NCBI GenBank assembly: GCA_032718865.1
Contig: JALUTQ010000028.1
Location: forward strand, 930,001-994,000
Reading direction: 5' to 3'
DNA from: Tilletia caries
Taxonomy: Eukaryota > Basidiomycota > Exobasidiomycetes > Tilletiales > Tilletiaceae
DNA: 64,000 nt
Position 1 is the stretch's first letter; each line of letters starts with the position of its first letter. The notes under the pieces are model-generated. The model ran no database searches, was not told the DNA's origin, and worked only from the letters and a program-made list of their open reading frames with translations. A program made the position numbers and the translations under genes. Positions 11,508 to 21,737 of this stretch are shown in pieces.

Positions 11508-13313
11508 TCACACCCGCTGCGTACCCTCCGGCACCTGCCCATACCCCGCCCTCGAGTTCCACATCCCAAACCCGTTCTTGCGCGGCCGCACCCGGAAGTA
11601 CCAGTACGCACCCCCCGCGCACGCCACCACGAACAGGAAGAAGAAGAACGAGTTCGAGGAGGAGGAAGGGGCCAGAGCCTCCTTGCCGGAGGAGCCGACC
11701 TTGTTCACGGCGGGGGCGGCGCTGGGGGTGGCTGCTGCTTCCTTGTGCGGGAGCACTTTGTTCTCGATCGATGCGATCTTGTCTAGTTGGTGCGGGCTGT
11801 CTGGCACGGTGACCGGAGCCTGAGATGCCTGCGAGTTGGAGGATGGGCGGGAGTGGCGAACGAGATCAGGTGATGAGAGGGGAGATGGAATGAAAGGATA
11901 GCAGACGAAGAGGGAGGAGAGTACAAAACAAAGAAAGGTGTCAGCAAAAGGATGCCTTCCAAGTGTGAAGTGCAATCTGGGCCTGGAGAGCAGGAGGCGT
12001 ACGAGAAAGAAGGGGCACGAATGGACGGGGGCTGTGGAAGGCCTGGATGAGGTTGGAATGTTGTGTGGTGAATTGCTCCAGAGGGAAGTGGGATAACAGA
12101 TGTAAAGTCCGCAGGACGGGGGGTCCAGGAGACATGGAGTGAGGCCGGTCGTTCTGCACCCCCCCCCCGTCCGTCCGCTTTCCGCAGGGCTGATCCTTTG
12201 AGATTCGGCTGAAGAAGCAAGGGAAACGAGACCCTTTCAAAGCTCATCATTCACCTTTGATTCCGTGAGTTCACCAGAGTCGACGATGGTGACCTTCTGC
12301 GTGGGCTTGTCGCCCCAGTTCTTGGGCACACTCTCGATGTACTTGACGACGTCCATGCCCTCGACGACCTTGCCGAAGACTGCAAGTAGTTTTGGGAGAG
12401 GGGGTCAGAAGAAGTCAGCGTCAGCAATGTGGGTCGACGACTGGCGTTATATGGAAAGTGGAAAGCGGATCCACTCACCGACGTGCTTGCCATCGAGCCA
12501 GCTGGTGATGACCGTGCAGATGAAGAACTGGCTGCCATTGGTGTCCTTTCTGTAGAAGCGCAAACATGGGGGCAGCATCAGTACTCGCCCATCATAAGGA
12601 AGAAACCCTCAAAGACAGAGGTAACTGTCGACTCACCCAGAGTTGGCCATGCTCAAGGTACCAACTTGGTGCTTGAGGTCAAAGTTCTCATCCGCAAACT
12701 TGGCGCCGTAGATGCTCTTGCCACCGGTACCGTCGTCGTTGGTGAAGTCACCACCCTGGATCCTGCAAGAAAAAGGATAGGGAAGCGCAGGATGCATTCC
12801 TCCAAGTGAGTCAGTTCCCCAGGCTTTTTCCGTAGTTTGTTGGCAAAATGGGAAGGGCGTGAAGACTCACATGAAGTCGCTGATGACGCGGTGGAACGAG
12901 GAGCCCTTGTATCCAAAGCCCTTCTCACCAGTCGCCAGCGCGCGGAAGTTCTCGGCCTGGGAGAAAAGAAAGGGAAGAGCCTCGGGGTGAGCGAAACGGC
13001 CGTGCCTATTAGCGCCCAGAAACAAAACGAACCGTCTTGGGGACGACCTTGCCGAACCTGAGAACCATCAAGACACACATCGAAAGAGGTGTTCAGCGTG
13101 CTCCTCCCTGGCGAGAACTATAAAGCAGGGCTGAACTCACAAGCCAATGACGATGCGACCCTTGGGCTCATCCCCATGCTTGATGTCGAAGTACACCTTG
13201 TAGGTGATGACGGGCTCGGAGGCGGCGGCGGTCACGGCCGATCCGCTCTCGCTGAAGCTGAGGAGGAGGAGGGCCGCGAAGAAGGCGAGCAGGTAGGAGG
13301 CGAAGGAGCGCAT
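11508..13313 (-). CDS. ER peptidyl-prolyl isomerase (cyclophilin B type) with C-terminal transmembrane anchor
   Basis: The ATG at 13313 gives a signal peptide ([18 protein letters not shown]). A full cyclophilin domain spread over several small exons follows: [74 protein letters not shown] and [12 protein letters not shown]. Catalytic and cyclosporin-binding residues typical of the family are present (Arg in FHRVI, Gln-Gly-Gly-Asp-Phe, and Phe in QFFI). [14 protein letters not shown] block matches secretory cyclophilins. After the domain come a linker with several lysines, a Ser tract and a hydrophobic segment ([19 protein letters not shown]) followed by RVRPRKNG. This predicts a type I membrane protein facing the ER lumen. 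Most Cpr2/Cpr5-type proteins end in a retention signal instead of an anchor. Role: proline isomerisation in folding of secretory proteins. Confidence 0.92.
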
Positions 13314-13402
13314 CGTGTGTTTGTGGATAGAAGGAGTGCGGCAGGTGGTGGTGAGCCTTTCCCTTGCCTGGCTTGGATCTTCTCAGTAGTGAGTGAATGG
13401 TT

Positions 13403-13446
13403 GGCCTGTACAAGGCACTTTCGCCCGATTTGCTGAAAACACGTGG
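13403..13446. repeat. Left perfect terminal inverted repeat (44 bp)
   Basis: Starts GGCCTGTACAAGG and ends AACACGTGG; the exact reverse complement of 13848-13891. Confidence 0.95.
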
Positions 13447-13705
13447 TGACAATCAAGCCAGAGCGGGGGGGGCTGTGCCCCCCCTCGACCCCCCCCTCTA
13501 ACCTCGACTCTAACCGTGTTTGTAATCTTTTTTGTAATCTCCACCATATCCATCCTAACCTGCTCGGGCTCCCGCCCTCACAGACCCGTCTCTGACCCTA
13601 ACACTAACCCGTCACCTTCTAACCCAGCAGGCCCGTCTCTAACTGAGGATTACACAAGCTCTAACCCAGCATTACAACCAGATTCTTTGTCACCAGAGAA
13701 AAAAT

Positions 13706-13778
13706 TGCAATAAGAGGGATTCGAACCTGCGGCATCCACAGATTTAGCCAGACGTCCTGACCGCTCGGCCAGAGTGGC
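13706..13778 (-). tRNA. tRNA-like sequence, probably a pseudogene (class II Ser/Leu-like)
   Basis: On the minus strand an A-box TGGCCGAGCGG and a B-box GGTTCGAATCC both match the Pol III internal-promoter consensus. A T6 run (13699-13704 on the complement) follows as terminator. The spacing fits a tRNA. The acceptor ends (GCCACTC and TTATTGC) barely pair, the T-stem has two mismatches and the D-stem is imperfect. A functional tRNA is therefore unlikely, while transcription by Pol III remains possible. It lies wholly inside the 505-bp TIR element. Confidence 0.45.
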
Positions 13779-13847
13779 GGCTTTGGATGATGGCCTCTTT
13801 TTTGGATGAATATAAAGTATTGCGTTGAGAAAAGCTCGGTGACCCTT

Positions 13848-13891
13848 CCACGTGTTTTCAGCAAATCGGGCGAAAGTGCCTTGTACAGGCC
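13848..13891. repeat. Right perfect terminal inverted repeat (44 bp)
   Basis: Exact reverse complement of 13403-13446. Confidence 0.95.
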
Positions 13892-14268
13892 GCCCAATCG
13901 TAGTGAGTTCTCTCAGACGACGTGGCGAGCCGTGCGCTCCCGTTCTGATCCCGCTCCAAACGGCCCTGGGACGGCGAGGTACATACAGGAAGCCAGATCC
14001 CGTTCGCCTCGGCGTGACCACTACTCACTCACTCACTCACGCTGCACGCACTCACTTCTCCAACGCTTGCGACCCTCATCAGGGACGGAACTTGCAGGCC
14101 TTCGGATGGGAAAGGCTGTCCCTCCCGCCTCCCGTCCGCTGGTCTGCGTCGCCTCGGACTTCTCGTGCAAGCTTTTCCCCTCACCGCTTGATGATGGATG
14201 GCCCTTCCCGCTCTCGCCTTCTCTTGTCAAGCCCTCTCACCTTTATCGCTCACCCTTCCTTCGCAGTC

Positions 14269-14310
14269 AGGGCAGGGCAGGGCAGGGCAGGGCAGGGCAG
14301 GGCAGGACAG
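14269..14310. repeat. (GGCAG)n pentanucleotide repeat
   Basis: About eight tandem GGCAG units in the gene-free stretch upstream of the dehydrogenase relic. Confidence 0.85.
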
Positions 14311-14532
14311 CGAGCATTGGATGGGTCGTGAAAGGAAAAGGAAGTAGATCTCAGCGCAGAAGGTATAAGGCGGGCGTGCTTCGTTTTGCTTATTACTCAT
14401 CCTTCCATTTTCTTCCCATCCCAGCATCCCAATCTCATCCCTTTCCATCCCCCAGCCAAGCTCACCTTACTTCCCTCTCCCCAGCCAAACCTCAAGCTCT
14501 CGTACAAAGTATCATCGATCATCGCATAAACC

Positions 14533-15063
14533 ATGTCCCAACCCAAAGGCAATCGTCATCGGCGCCTCGCGCGGCACGTACCCTCCCTATCCAATGCTGG
14601 TCCTGAGTTCTGCCCCTACACACTTCTGCAGAAGACCATCTTCTTCATTACGAGCACACTCGAATCGATCTCCGTCAACTTGGACAGCGCCCGTCAGCCT
14701 GCCGGGAAGCGCTGGCCCGTCCCCAGCCCATACGGCGCCACAAAATCGGCCCTAAACCTGATTGGGATCAACCTCTACTCCGAGCTCCCAGCCGAAGGCT
14801 TCCCCGTCCTCCTCATCCACCTGGGCCTCGTCCGGACCGACATGTCATCATCGGCAGGAACCCGAACACCCACGCTTGCAGCTGCTCCCTCTTCGGCCTT
14901 TGCTTCTTCATCTCGAGCTGCGTCGCTGGCTGTGCTGGGGGTCATCGAGTCCAGCGGCTGCCCCTTCCCCGCCTCCTGCCCCGGCTGGGCCACCAATGAC
15001 GAAGGAGGAGAAGAGGGCGGAGATGGAGCGAAAGAGGGAGGAGCAGAAAGCGGTGAGTATTGA
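14533..15063 (+). pseudogene. Truncated, frameshifted short-chain dehydrogenase/reductase relic
   Basis: From the ATG at 14533 the +1 frame reads KAIVIGASRG, the N-terminal NAD(P)-binding motif of SDR enzymes. Reaching it from the ATG needs a one-base shift (an extra G near 14549). After a 55-bp intron-like gap the frame gives KTIFFITSTLESISVNL, then SPYGATKSALNLIGINLYSE with the YxxxK catalytic pair, and GFPVLLIHLGLVRTDM, the usual post-catalytic block. The ~100 residues that should lie between (NAG motif, helices 2-4) are missing. Frameshift plus deletion make an active enzyme very unlikely. The region resembles NAD(P)-dependent carbonyl reductase-type SDRs; the original substrate is unknown. 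Confidence 0.7.
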
Positions 15064-15734
15064 TCCCTCTGCTCCTTTCCTTCGAGCCGCTTGATTGAAC
15101 TCCAGTATGCTCACGCATTCATGTCCCCTTACAGAAATTGGTCCAGACGAAGAACCGGCCACGGCCATGAAGTCGATGGCACTCGTAGAGGCGACGCTTT
15201 TGTGGGGGTGAGGACTATGCCGGCAATCGACACAGCGCCAGAGCAAGGGCTCGATGGATTACGAGGAGCAGCAGCAAGTCGGTCTCAGAGCTACCTATGT
15301 CACCACCTTTACTGCGATCATATATTCATCACAAGCGCATTGGTGGCACGGTGGCCGGACATCTTGTCTGACGTCCCCGACAACGAGCACCTCGTCGCCG
15401 TCGTCGTCGCTCAGGCCTGTCTCGCTGAATCTTTCCTTGCCAGAGCACCACTCCATGGAACACTTCCAGACTCGATGAGGGCGAAGAGGCAGAGATCGCG
15501 CACATTGGAGATGGTGAACGATAGCATGAGGATTGATGATGGTGATGCATTGCAGGGCAGGGTCTGAGATACATTCGTTGAAGCTCATTGGTAGATCCAC
15601 AAGGGCTAATGCGTAGCATGGAAGACTCGATGTGAGGACTCACCTTGCCGGATGGGGAGGAGTAGAAACCGGAAAGGGTGGGCGGTGTCGAGCAGGGTAG
15701 GTGATGACAGTGAGTGACGACGGAATGGTGAAAC

Positions 15735-15825
15735 GTCGAGGTCGAGGTCGAGGTGGAAGATGAGGTCGGAGGGGAAGGCGAGGTCGGTGTCGGTGTCGAT
15801 GTCGATGTCGATGTCGAGGAGGAAG
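15735..15825. repeat. GTCGAG/GTCGAT hexanucleotide repeats
   Basis: Runs of GTCGAG, GTCGGT and GTCGAT units, read as Asp/Ile or Ser/Thr strings in different frames. Long apparent ORFs across this stretch are artefacts of the repeat. Confidence 0.75.
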
Positions 15826-16140
15826 GCGAAGGCGATATCGAGGGCGTGAGTATCGGTGACGGCGACCAAGGAAGGGCGAGGAGGAGAGCGAGACAGGGAC
15901 GGTGTCGGCGAGAAGAGCATGAGAGACGAGACAGCCAAGAGGGAGAGATCACGTTAGTCAACACAGTGGAATGACAATATGAGCTCAGAGGAAGATGGTA
16001 CTCACCCCCGAAGGGTCTCGCGCCTCTCCTCTCCGCATTGAGGGGATTCCCCCGGGTGACACCTCACACCCGAGGGATGCGGATCAGGCAGAGAGGCGCT
16101 CGATAGACGCAGCGACATTGTTGACCCTCCCCCCTCGGAG

Positions 16141-16540
16141 GAATGCCACTGCGCCGAAAGGGGACCCGAGTCTACGCACCGAGATTGGGAGGTCAGTACC
16201 ACGCCAGCTAGGCTACCCCTCTGAAGTGCCACCGGATTCCCGCCCCCGTGCCCTAGACCTCGGTCCAGGGCACCGGATTGGAAGGTCGGTTCGACCCCAG
16301 AGGGTGCCCTTGCTGAAATACCACCGAACTCCCGCCCCCGTGCCCTAGACTCGGTCCAGGTCACCGAGTAGGAGGTCAGTACGACCCCAAAGGGGTACCC
16401 TCTCTGACATGCCACCGAACTCCCGGCCCTGTGCCCTAGACTTGTCCAGGGCACCGGATTGAGAGGTCGGTTCGACCCCAGAGAGGTACCCTCTCTAAAA
16501 TCGTATCGAAATCCCGCCCCCAATGACCTGGCCTCGGTCC
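16141..16540. repeat. Minisatellite, about five degenerate 91-92-bp units
   Basis: The block CCACCGAACTCCCGCCCCCG recurs with small changes at 16229, 16321, 16412 and about 16503, spacing 91-92 bp. A more diverged unit precedes it from about 16141. Each unit also repeats GTGCCCTAGAC, a GGTCCAGGGCACCGGATTG-like block and GGTCGGTTCGACCCCAGAG. Transitions dominate the differences. Confidence 0.85.
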
Positions 16541-17129
16541 CCCCATGAGTGTGTGTCAGTTGGCTCCCAGCCCCCACGTCCCTTGATCATCATGAATAGG
16601 GGCCCGCCCGTCCTTGGTGTTGTGCCCTTGCCGACCAATGCCAAGTGTAGGTCGAGGTCGGGGTGTTGACCTTGTTGAAGACCCATGAGAGAGTGAGATG
16701 GCATTGGTTGTCTTGACGTCGTGATGTTGTCTGTTGAGACGTTCGGCTTGGCGAAGGGCAGGACGGACGGGACTTGCTCGTGGGAGAGGGAGACCTAACG
16801 ACGGCGGCAGACGACAGGAAGCCGTAACCGCGGACCCGTGGATCCCGTAGACCCGTGAAATCCTAGACCCGTCGACCGAAGTATTCCGACCCTGTGTGAG
16901 TGGGTGTGTGGGTACTAGGTGACCGAGTGGATGAGTGGACCATTGAATGAGTGGACCAGTGCGTATTGAGGTGTGTGAAGGTATGTTGCATGCTTGTGTG
17001 CAGGTGGGTGGGTAGGTAGGTGGGTGGGTCATGGGTGGCCAGACGTATAGATGGATATCGACCGCCGAATGCTTGAGCAAGGGAGCTTGCAGAAGGGAGG
17101 ACTTGATGAAGGTCGATATTTGGACCGAT

Positions 17130-17275
17130 CTTGATGCATGTGTGCGTGCTTGTGTATGCGTGTGTGTGCGTGTGCGTGTGCGTGTATGTGTGTGTGTGTT
17201 TGTGTGCGTGTATGTGTGTGTATGTGGGTGTGTGAGAGTGTGTGTGTATAGATGAGTGTGCGAGTGTGTGTGAGG
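17130..17275. repeat. GT-rich microsatellite
   Basis: Long run of GTGTGC/GTGTAT/GTGTGT units, interrupted. Confidence 0.85.
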
Positions 17276-18117
17276 GATCGAAGACGAGAGGAGGAGTCGT
17301 CTCGAGCAGGTTGGGTGAGGAGGAAATCTGGGAGGGGGGTTGGAGTGGGAAGGGCCTTGTTATATACCTTTGCACCCCCCTCCCAAAAGCGACCAATTTT
17401 CGACCATCTTCCTGCGTCCTTCGAGGGCCTTCCACGTTTGATGGGGTCGTGATCGAGTTCTTGATTGGGTCGTGATGGAGGTCAAGTCGGGGCAGGGAAG
17501 GAAAGAGCGCCTCGTGCCTCCCACTTTGCAGAAATTGGAAGAGGTTTCAATCGTTAGATTGAAGTGGACATTTCTTCCGGCACGACACCTTCCTTGACCG
17601 TGGGCGGGCCCGTCTCTTCCTTCTATGTGCTTCCCCTCCTGCTCCACCGTGATAGCTTGTAGACGCCGTGCCGCCATTTGAATCAGTGCATGCTGAGACT
17701 CTGTGCCAGGCAAGATGCTGCCCGGCTGTGAGAGCAGTGGAAGCACATGAAAGTGTAGATCAGCGCTCGGTCCCCTTGCCCCCATGTGATTTGTTCCGGA
17801 ACAAAACCTCAACCTCGACTCACGCACCGACATATCAATACGCTAAGTCTCTCAATGTCGTCGTGCACAGCGACCGCGTCCTCTCTGCGGATCGACATCC
17901 GATCCTGTCCCGTGGTAGTCGTCGATGTCGATTTGTCGTTCTATCTCGCGCGCGTCCGGCAGGAAGTTGAGACAGATGGCGAAATGACGGAGAAGAAGCA
18001 CGAGCAAGACCTCAACGGCGTCTGGGTAAAGGTGAAAGATATCAGTCGCATGCAATTGGCAGAAGAATACGCAGACCGGAAGTCATGTGAACGTACCAGG
18101 CTTCAGAATGACTAAGG

Positions 18118-18147
18118 CGCGCACGAACCGCACGAACCGCACGGACC

Positions 18148-18190
<43 letters not shown>

Positions 18191-18195
18191 GTAGG
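18118..18195. repeat. GCACGAACC / GCACGA tandem repeat
   Basis: Three to four GCACGAACC-type units followed by about ten GAGCAC units; lies downstream of the SIKE-type gene. Confidence 0.85.
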
Positions 18196-18888
18196 GTGCG
18201 TTGCCGGGTGATGGTGTTCCTGGGAGGGTAGCGTTATGCTGACGGCGATGGGTAGGATCAGCGAGTGCGTCCTCGAAGCTTCGGGCTTCTACCGCGTCTT
18301 CCAGTCCCACTAACTCTTGAGGCTTGAGGCTCGACGCACTCGGTGTCGATGTCGACGAACGCAGGATGGAGTCGAAGTAGCCGATCGGCCCCGGAGATGG
18401 CTTGAAGACTGGAGGAGAGGGGAGGGAGGTGAGGAGACTAAGTGAATGAATGGCTTGACAGGCGAGGGTGGGATCAAAGGGGATGGAGAGGGGAGAGATG
18501 AGGAGGAATGAAGAGTGTCAGCATGCTGGCCTGCTTGTATGCGCTTGCACTTGCTTGTATGCGCTGGCGGATGGGCGTATCTGCCATCCAAGGTCTTGCC
18601 ACTCGCAGCCCTCAACGTCCCCGAATGGCCGGGCTAGAAGTTCGTCTTGATGACTCTGGGGAAGAGAACCATGAGGTCAGGTCAGGAGGTAAATCAAGGG
18701 AAGAAAGGCTGGTAACGATCAGTAACTCGGGAAAGGGAAGCAAGGGGGATGGAAAGCGACCGAAAGAGTTTTGTGGTAGGGTATGGAGGAGCCATGTTAC
18801 AGATTGCTTGGGTCGAGCGAACAAGAGGACGAAATATGTGCAATGGGTGTGCAAATCGATTGGGGCTTTCAACAGACAGGGGTGGTAC

Positions 18889-20444
18889 TTATGCACTCCC
18901 CTTCGGGCCGTCTTCGTCCTTGGCCACCGACAGGTCCGATGTCGCTGTTGAATCTGTTCCCGGTTCCGTCTCTGCACCAGTGCTGCCTGGTGAAGGCGCT
19001 GCCGTCGCTTGATCGTCTCCTTCCGGCAGACGTTGCTGTGGTGCGGTATCGGACTCCGCTTCTTGTTCACCGAGAATATCTGCAATCCTGTCGTTGGGGT
19101 GTCCTTCCCCCTCCTCCTCCTCGTCCCCCTCCTCCTCCCCAGTGTCTTCTTTTTCTTCTCCGTCCCCTTCTTCGTCGTCCTCTTCCTCCTCGTGGATCGT
19201 TGGATGGTGTTCTTCTTCTTCTTCTTCTTCTTCTTCTTCGTCTTCGTCCTCCTCCTCTAGTTCCCCGATCTCGTGCTCCATCATCTTGTCCTCCATACCG
19301 ACCCCATCGTCGTCGTCGTCGTCATCATCATCGTCGTCATCGTCATAGTCGGCGTCGGCGACCTCTTCGACTCGAATGCCTAGTAAAGGCGTGCCAGCGG
19401 GTGGGATGGCATTGGAGAGAGCATATGCAGGTAGTTGCGGGACTTGCACCGATCTCGACACCGGTTCCGGTTGGGCAGGTGAGGATGATGATGATGGACC
19501 GGGTGCAGCATTGGATTGATCCGACTTTGCGTCTTGGATACCGAGGAGACTCCTGAGGACCTCGTTCTCGTACCGTAATCGCTCCTCCTCGGTGAGTCTC
19601 TCCAGGGCGCGCTCGGACAGCTGTGCGGCAGGATCACCGTCTTTTCCGGTGTACCCTCCGCCGACGCCGAACCAGCGAGGATCGGTGCCTGCGGAGCCGA
19701 AGGCCTGTGGCCGTTGACGGCTTGATTTGGATCGTGAAGACGGGTTGCTGCCGATAGATTGAGCATCGGACCATATGGCCTGTGCTGAGAATGGCTGTGG
19801 ATGTCCGTAGTGCTCGCCTTCTTCGTCGTCCTCATCGTATTCCTCGACCTCTCCATCTGTGGCGCGTAGTGCTGTTCTGACGAGGTCTCCGAGCTTTGTG
19901 AGTTTCCCGTTGAAGGAGGTCGAGGCATGGAGCTGTGCCTCAGCAGCAGCGTGTGCGTTGGCGGAGAGGAGAGACTCGTAGTAGGATGTCATCTGGAGGG
20001 TGTGTGTCTGTGTGGCATGTGTGAAAGCACGGAACTTGGCCATGACGGTCTCGAGAGCGTGTTCGTACTCGCGGAGGAGGAGGGCGGTCTGCTTGTTCTC
20101 GTGTGCGAGGATGTTGTTCTCGTAGACGAGCTGTGCGTTGATCCGCTCGAGTTCTGACTCGAACTTCTCCTTGCTGATGTCGACATTGAACCGGCGGAGC
20201 GCATATCCCGTGGTCGCGTGCAGCGCTTGGCCCTGATCGAGGGCGATAGGAAGAAGACAGACAGGGAGTCAGCATAGCGCAGCAGTGGATTGGCAAGAGA
20301 GGGCGAAGTGAATGAACTGACCTTGAGCTCGTCTGCCTGTTGCTGGAGCGCCTGTGTCCGTTCGCGGTTCTCTGCGATCTGTGCGGAGAGCTCGCCGACG
20401 AGCGTCCAGAGCTGCGCAACGTCGTCGTTCTCGACCAGCGTCAT
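18889..20444 (-). CDS. SIKE/FGFR1OP2-family coiled-coil protein (STRIPAK complex subunit)
   Basis: Two exons. Exon 1 from ATG 20444 reads MTLVENDDVAQLWTLVGELS then heptads to QALQQQADELK. After an intron with a GTCAGT donor the frame continues GQALHATTGYALRRFNVDIS. The core block ENNILAHENKQTALLLREYE, HALETVMAKFRAFTHATQTH and, later, TEEERLRYENEVLRSLLGI matches the two conserved coiled-coil segments of SIKE1/FGFR1OP2 proteins. Those proteins bind striatin in STRIPAK phosphatase-kinase complexes, which control septation, hyphal fusion or growth in fungi. The tail is long and extraordinarily acidic (a D13 run and E-rich runs, about residues 340-430), much longer than in animal homologues. The assignment rests on pattern similarity of the coiled coil. 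Confidence 0.72.
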
Positions 20445-21269
20445 CCTCGATCTGCTCTGCTGTGCTCTGCTCTTGCGCGCGTTCCCTGGCTGGCTACCTG
20501 GCTTCCAAGGGGGGAGCTTCGTCCTGTCAGTGCGGCCAGCATGAGCGCTGCCCGGGTGGGGACTGGGGACTGGGGAAGGAGCTTCGTTGGGGACATCACG
20601 TGGTTGAAAATTGATGCTCACTTTTCAAAAACGTATTTCCCCTAACTTTAGTTAAGGGGTTATAGGGCGGCTCCCGCCTTACGGCCGTAAGCTTTTTGCC
20701 ATTCAGGCTCGTAGTTTGGGACTTTTCTTCGCAACTACCAACACAACACACCATTCTGAATCAGTAGACCCTTGACCAAATCTAGTCCTGCAACTTCTGG
20801 CACAGGTTTCGTGGTTGTAGCATCAGAATTGACTGATCTGTCCTTGAGCCAAAGTTTGGTTTTCCTTACATAAGCACAGAGTGCAGAAATCTTGCATACG
20901 TAATCAGTTCATTTCGACACTCGACAGACGACAACCAACACCGCCAGCCTTTCTTCACGCTTCCATCGAAGCCCGACAAGCATCATGCGAATTGAACAAT
21001 CCCCCTTCGATTTCTTTTTAACCGCTCTCTGCTCACCAAGGTTCAAGTTAATGATGCTCACCGCTGTTTTTGCTTTTTCTTGCTTAACCTGATGGCTGAT
21101 ACCACTTACCCATACCAGTCTCTGCTTTGTTCCCATTCTGAGTCCGGCCCAGCAGTCAGCACTCCCGAATTGTCATCCAAGGTGAGCCTCGTGTTTATAC
21201 GCGCATCTGCATCAGGTGCTCCGGGTTAGGTCCTTACTCACCCATTCGTTTTTCAGCTCTCTGCTCTTA
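20445..21269. other. Intergenic upstream of the SIKE-type gene
   Basis: Contains a perfect 14-bp palindrome CTTACGGCCGTAAG (20680-20693) just inside a TTCCCCTAACTTT block at about 20636. The same 13 bp occurs inverted at about 22570, on the far side of the malate dehydrogenase pseudogene. No gene supported. Confidence 0.45.
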
Positions 21270-21725
21270 TGAATCCGGTCGACGTCGTCAAGATGAGTAG
21301 CCTGACTTTCCTCACTCACCATGCCCCATCGGACAGCTCTCTCCCTCGACAAAGCCGCTGCCAAGGTTGCTCCCAAAGCACACCACCTCGTCATCTCCAA
21401 CCCCGTCAACTCCACCGTGCCCATCGTCGCCGAGGTCTTCAAGTCTTTACGACCCCAAGCGGTGGGTTTTCCCCCGACCCCCTCTCCTTCTTCTAACGGC
21501 TTTGACGCTTCATGAGTTAAAATGGTGCTCATCACTGCATATCTTCGTACAGTCTGTTCTGTGTCACGGGTCACCACCTTTGACATCACACGCGCCTCCA
21601 CCTTCCACTTCGACATTGCCAACGTCAAGCCCGCCGAGGTCAATGTGTCCGTCGTCGGTGGCCACCTTCGGCGTCACCATTGTGCTTCTCCTCTCTCAAG
21701 TCGCCCAGGGTTCCATACTCCAATA
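21270..21725 (+). pseudogene. Malate dehydrogenase pseudogene fragment
   Basis: The frame at 21330-21450 reads AAAKVAPKAHHLVISNPVNS then TVPIVAEVFKS and, after a one-base shift, LYDPKR. This is the central block of mitochondrial-type malate dehydrogenase (ISNPVNSTVPI, YDPKR). The sequence after the 3' splice site near 21551 gives LFCVT and then, after a small insertion that shifts frame, TTFDITRASTFHFDIANVKP, AEVNVSVVGGH and, shifted again, GVTIVLLLSQ. Those correspond to the GVTTLDVVRA, AEVNVPVIGGH and GVTIxPLLSQ blocks. The GT-AG borders around the intron are intact. The N-terminal Rossmann half and the rest of the C-terminus are absent. At least three frameshifts and a premature stop make it non-functional. 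Confidence 0.85.
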
Positions 21726-21737
21726 GTATGTTCAACA

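Larger units (their letters stand above)
13395..13899. mobile_element. 505-bp non-autonomous terminal-inverted-repeat element
   Basis: Positions 13403-13446 are the exact reverse complement of 13848-13891 (44/44). With the 8 outer bases on each side the inverted repeats are 52 bp with 3 mismatches. Both ends are immediately flanked by the same 9 bp, GTAGTGAGT (13386-13394 and 13900-13908), a target-site duplication. Long TIRs with a 9-bp duplication are typical of Mutator-like elements. There is no transposase frame inside, so it would depend on one elsewhere. The interior holds a tRNA-like unit on the minus strand, scattered CTAACC/CCCTAA motifs and a G/C-run hairpin near 13465-13497. It sits about 80 bp upstream of the cyclophilin start codon, so it may have altered that promoter. 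Confidence 0.85.
15064..18888. other. Gene-poor 3.8-kb stretch with tandem repeats
   Basis: No open frame here shows conserved protein character; the longest are low-complexity translations of repeats. It contains GAGGTC/GATGTC hexanucleotide runs (about 15735-15825), a 91-bp minisatellite, a TG/GT-rich microsatellite and a GCACGA repeat. Functional RNA cannot be excluded by reading alone. Confidence 0.55.

Noticed and set aside
13706..13778. Functional tRNA gene
   Set aside because: The acceptor ends do not pair, the T-stem has two mismatches and the D-stem is imperfect, despite perfect A and B boxes. Kept as tRNA-like only.
15329..15964. Minus-strand frame of about 210 codons
   Set aside because: Mostly Ser/Thr/Pro from hexanucleotide repeats, no ATG context or conserved block.
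17786..18115. Plus-strand frame of about 109 codons
   Set aside because: Some balanced composition near the end, but no recognisable family, start context or splice structure; probably intergenic.
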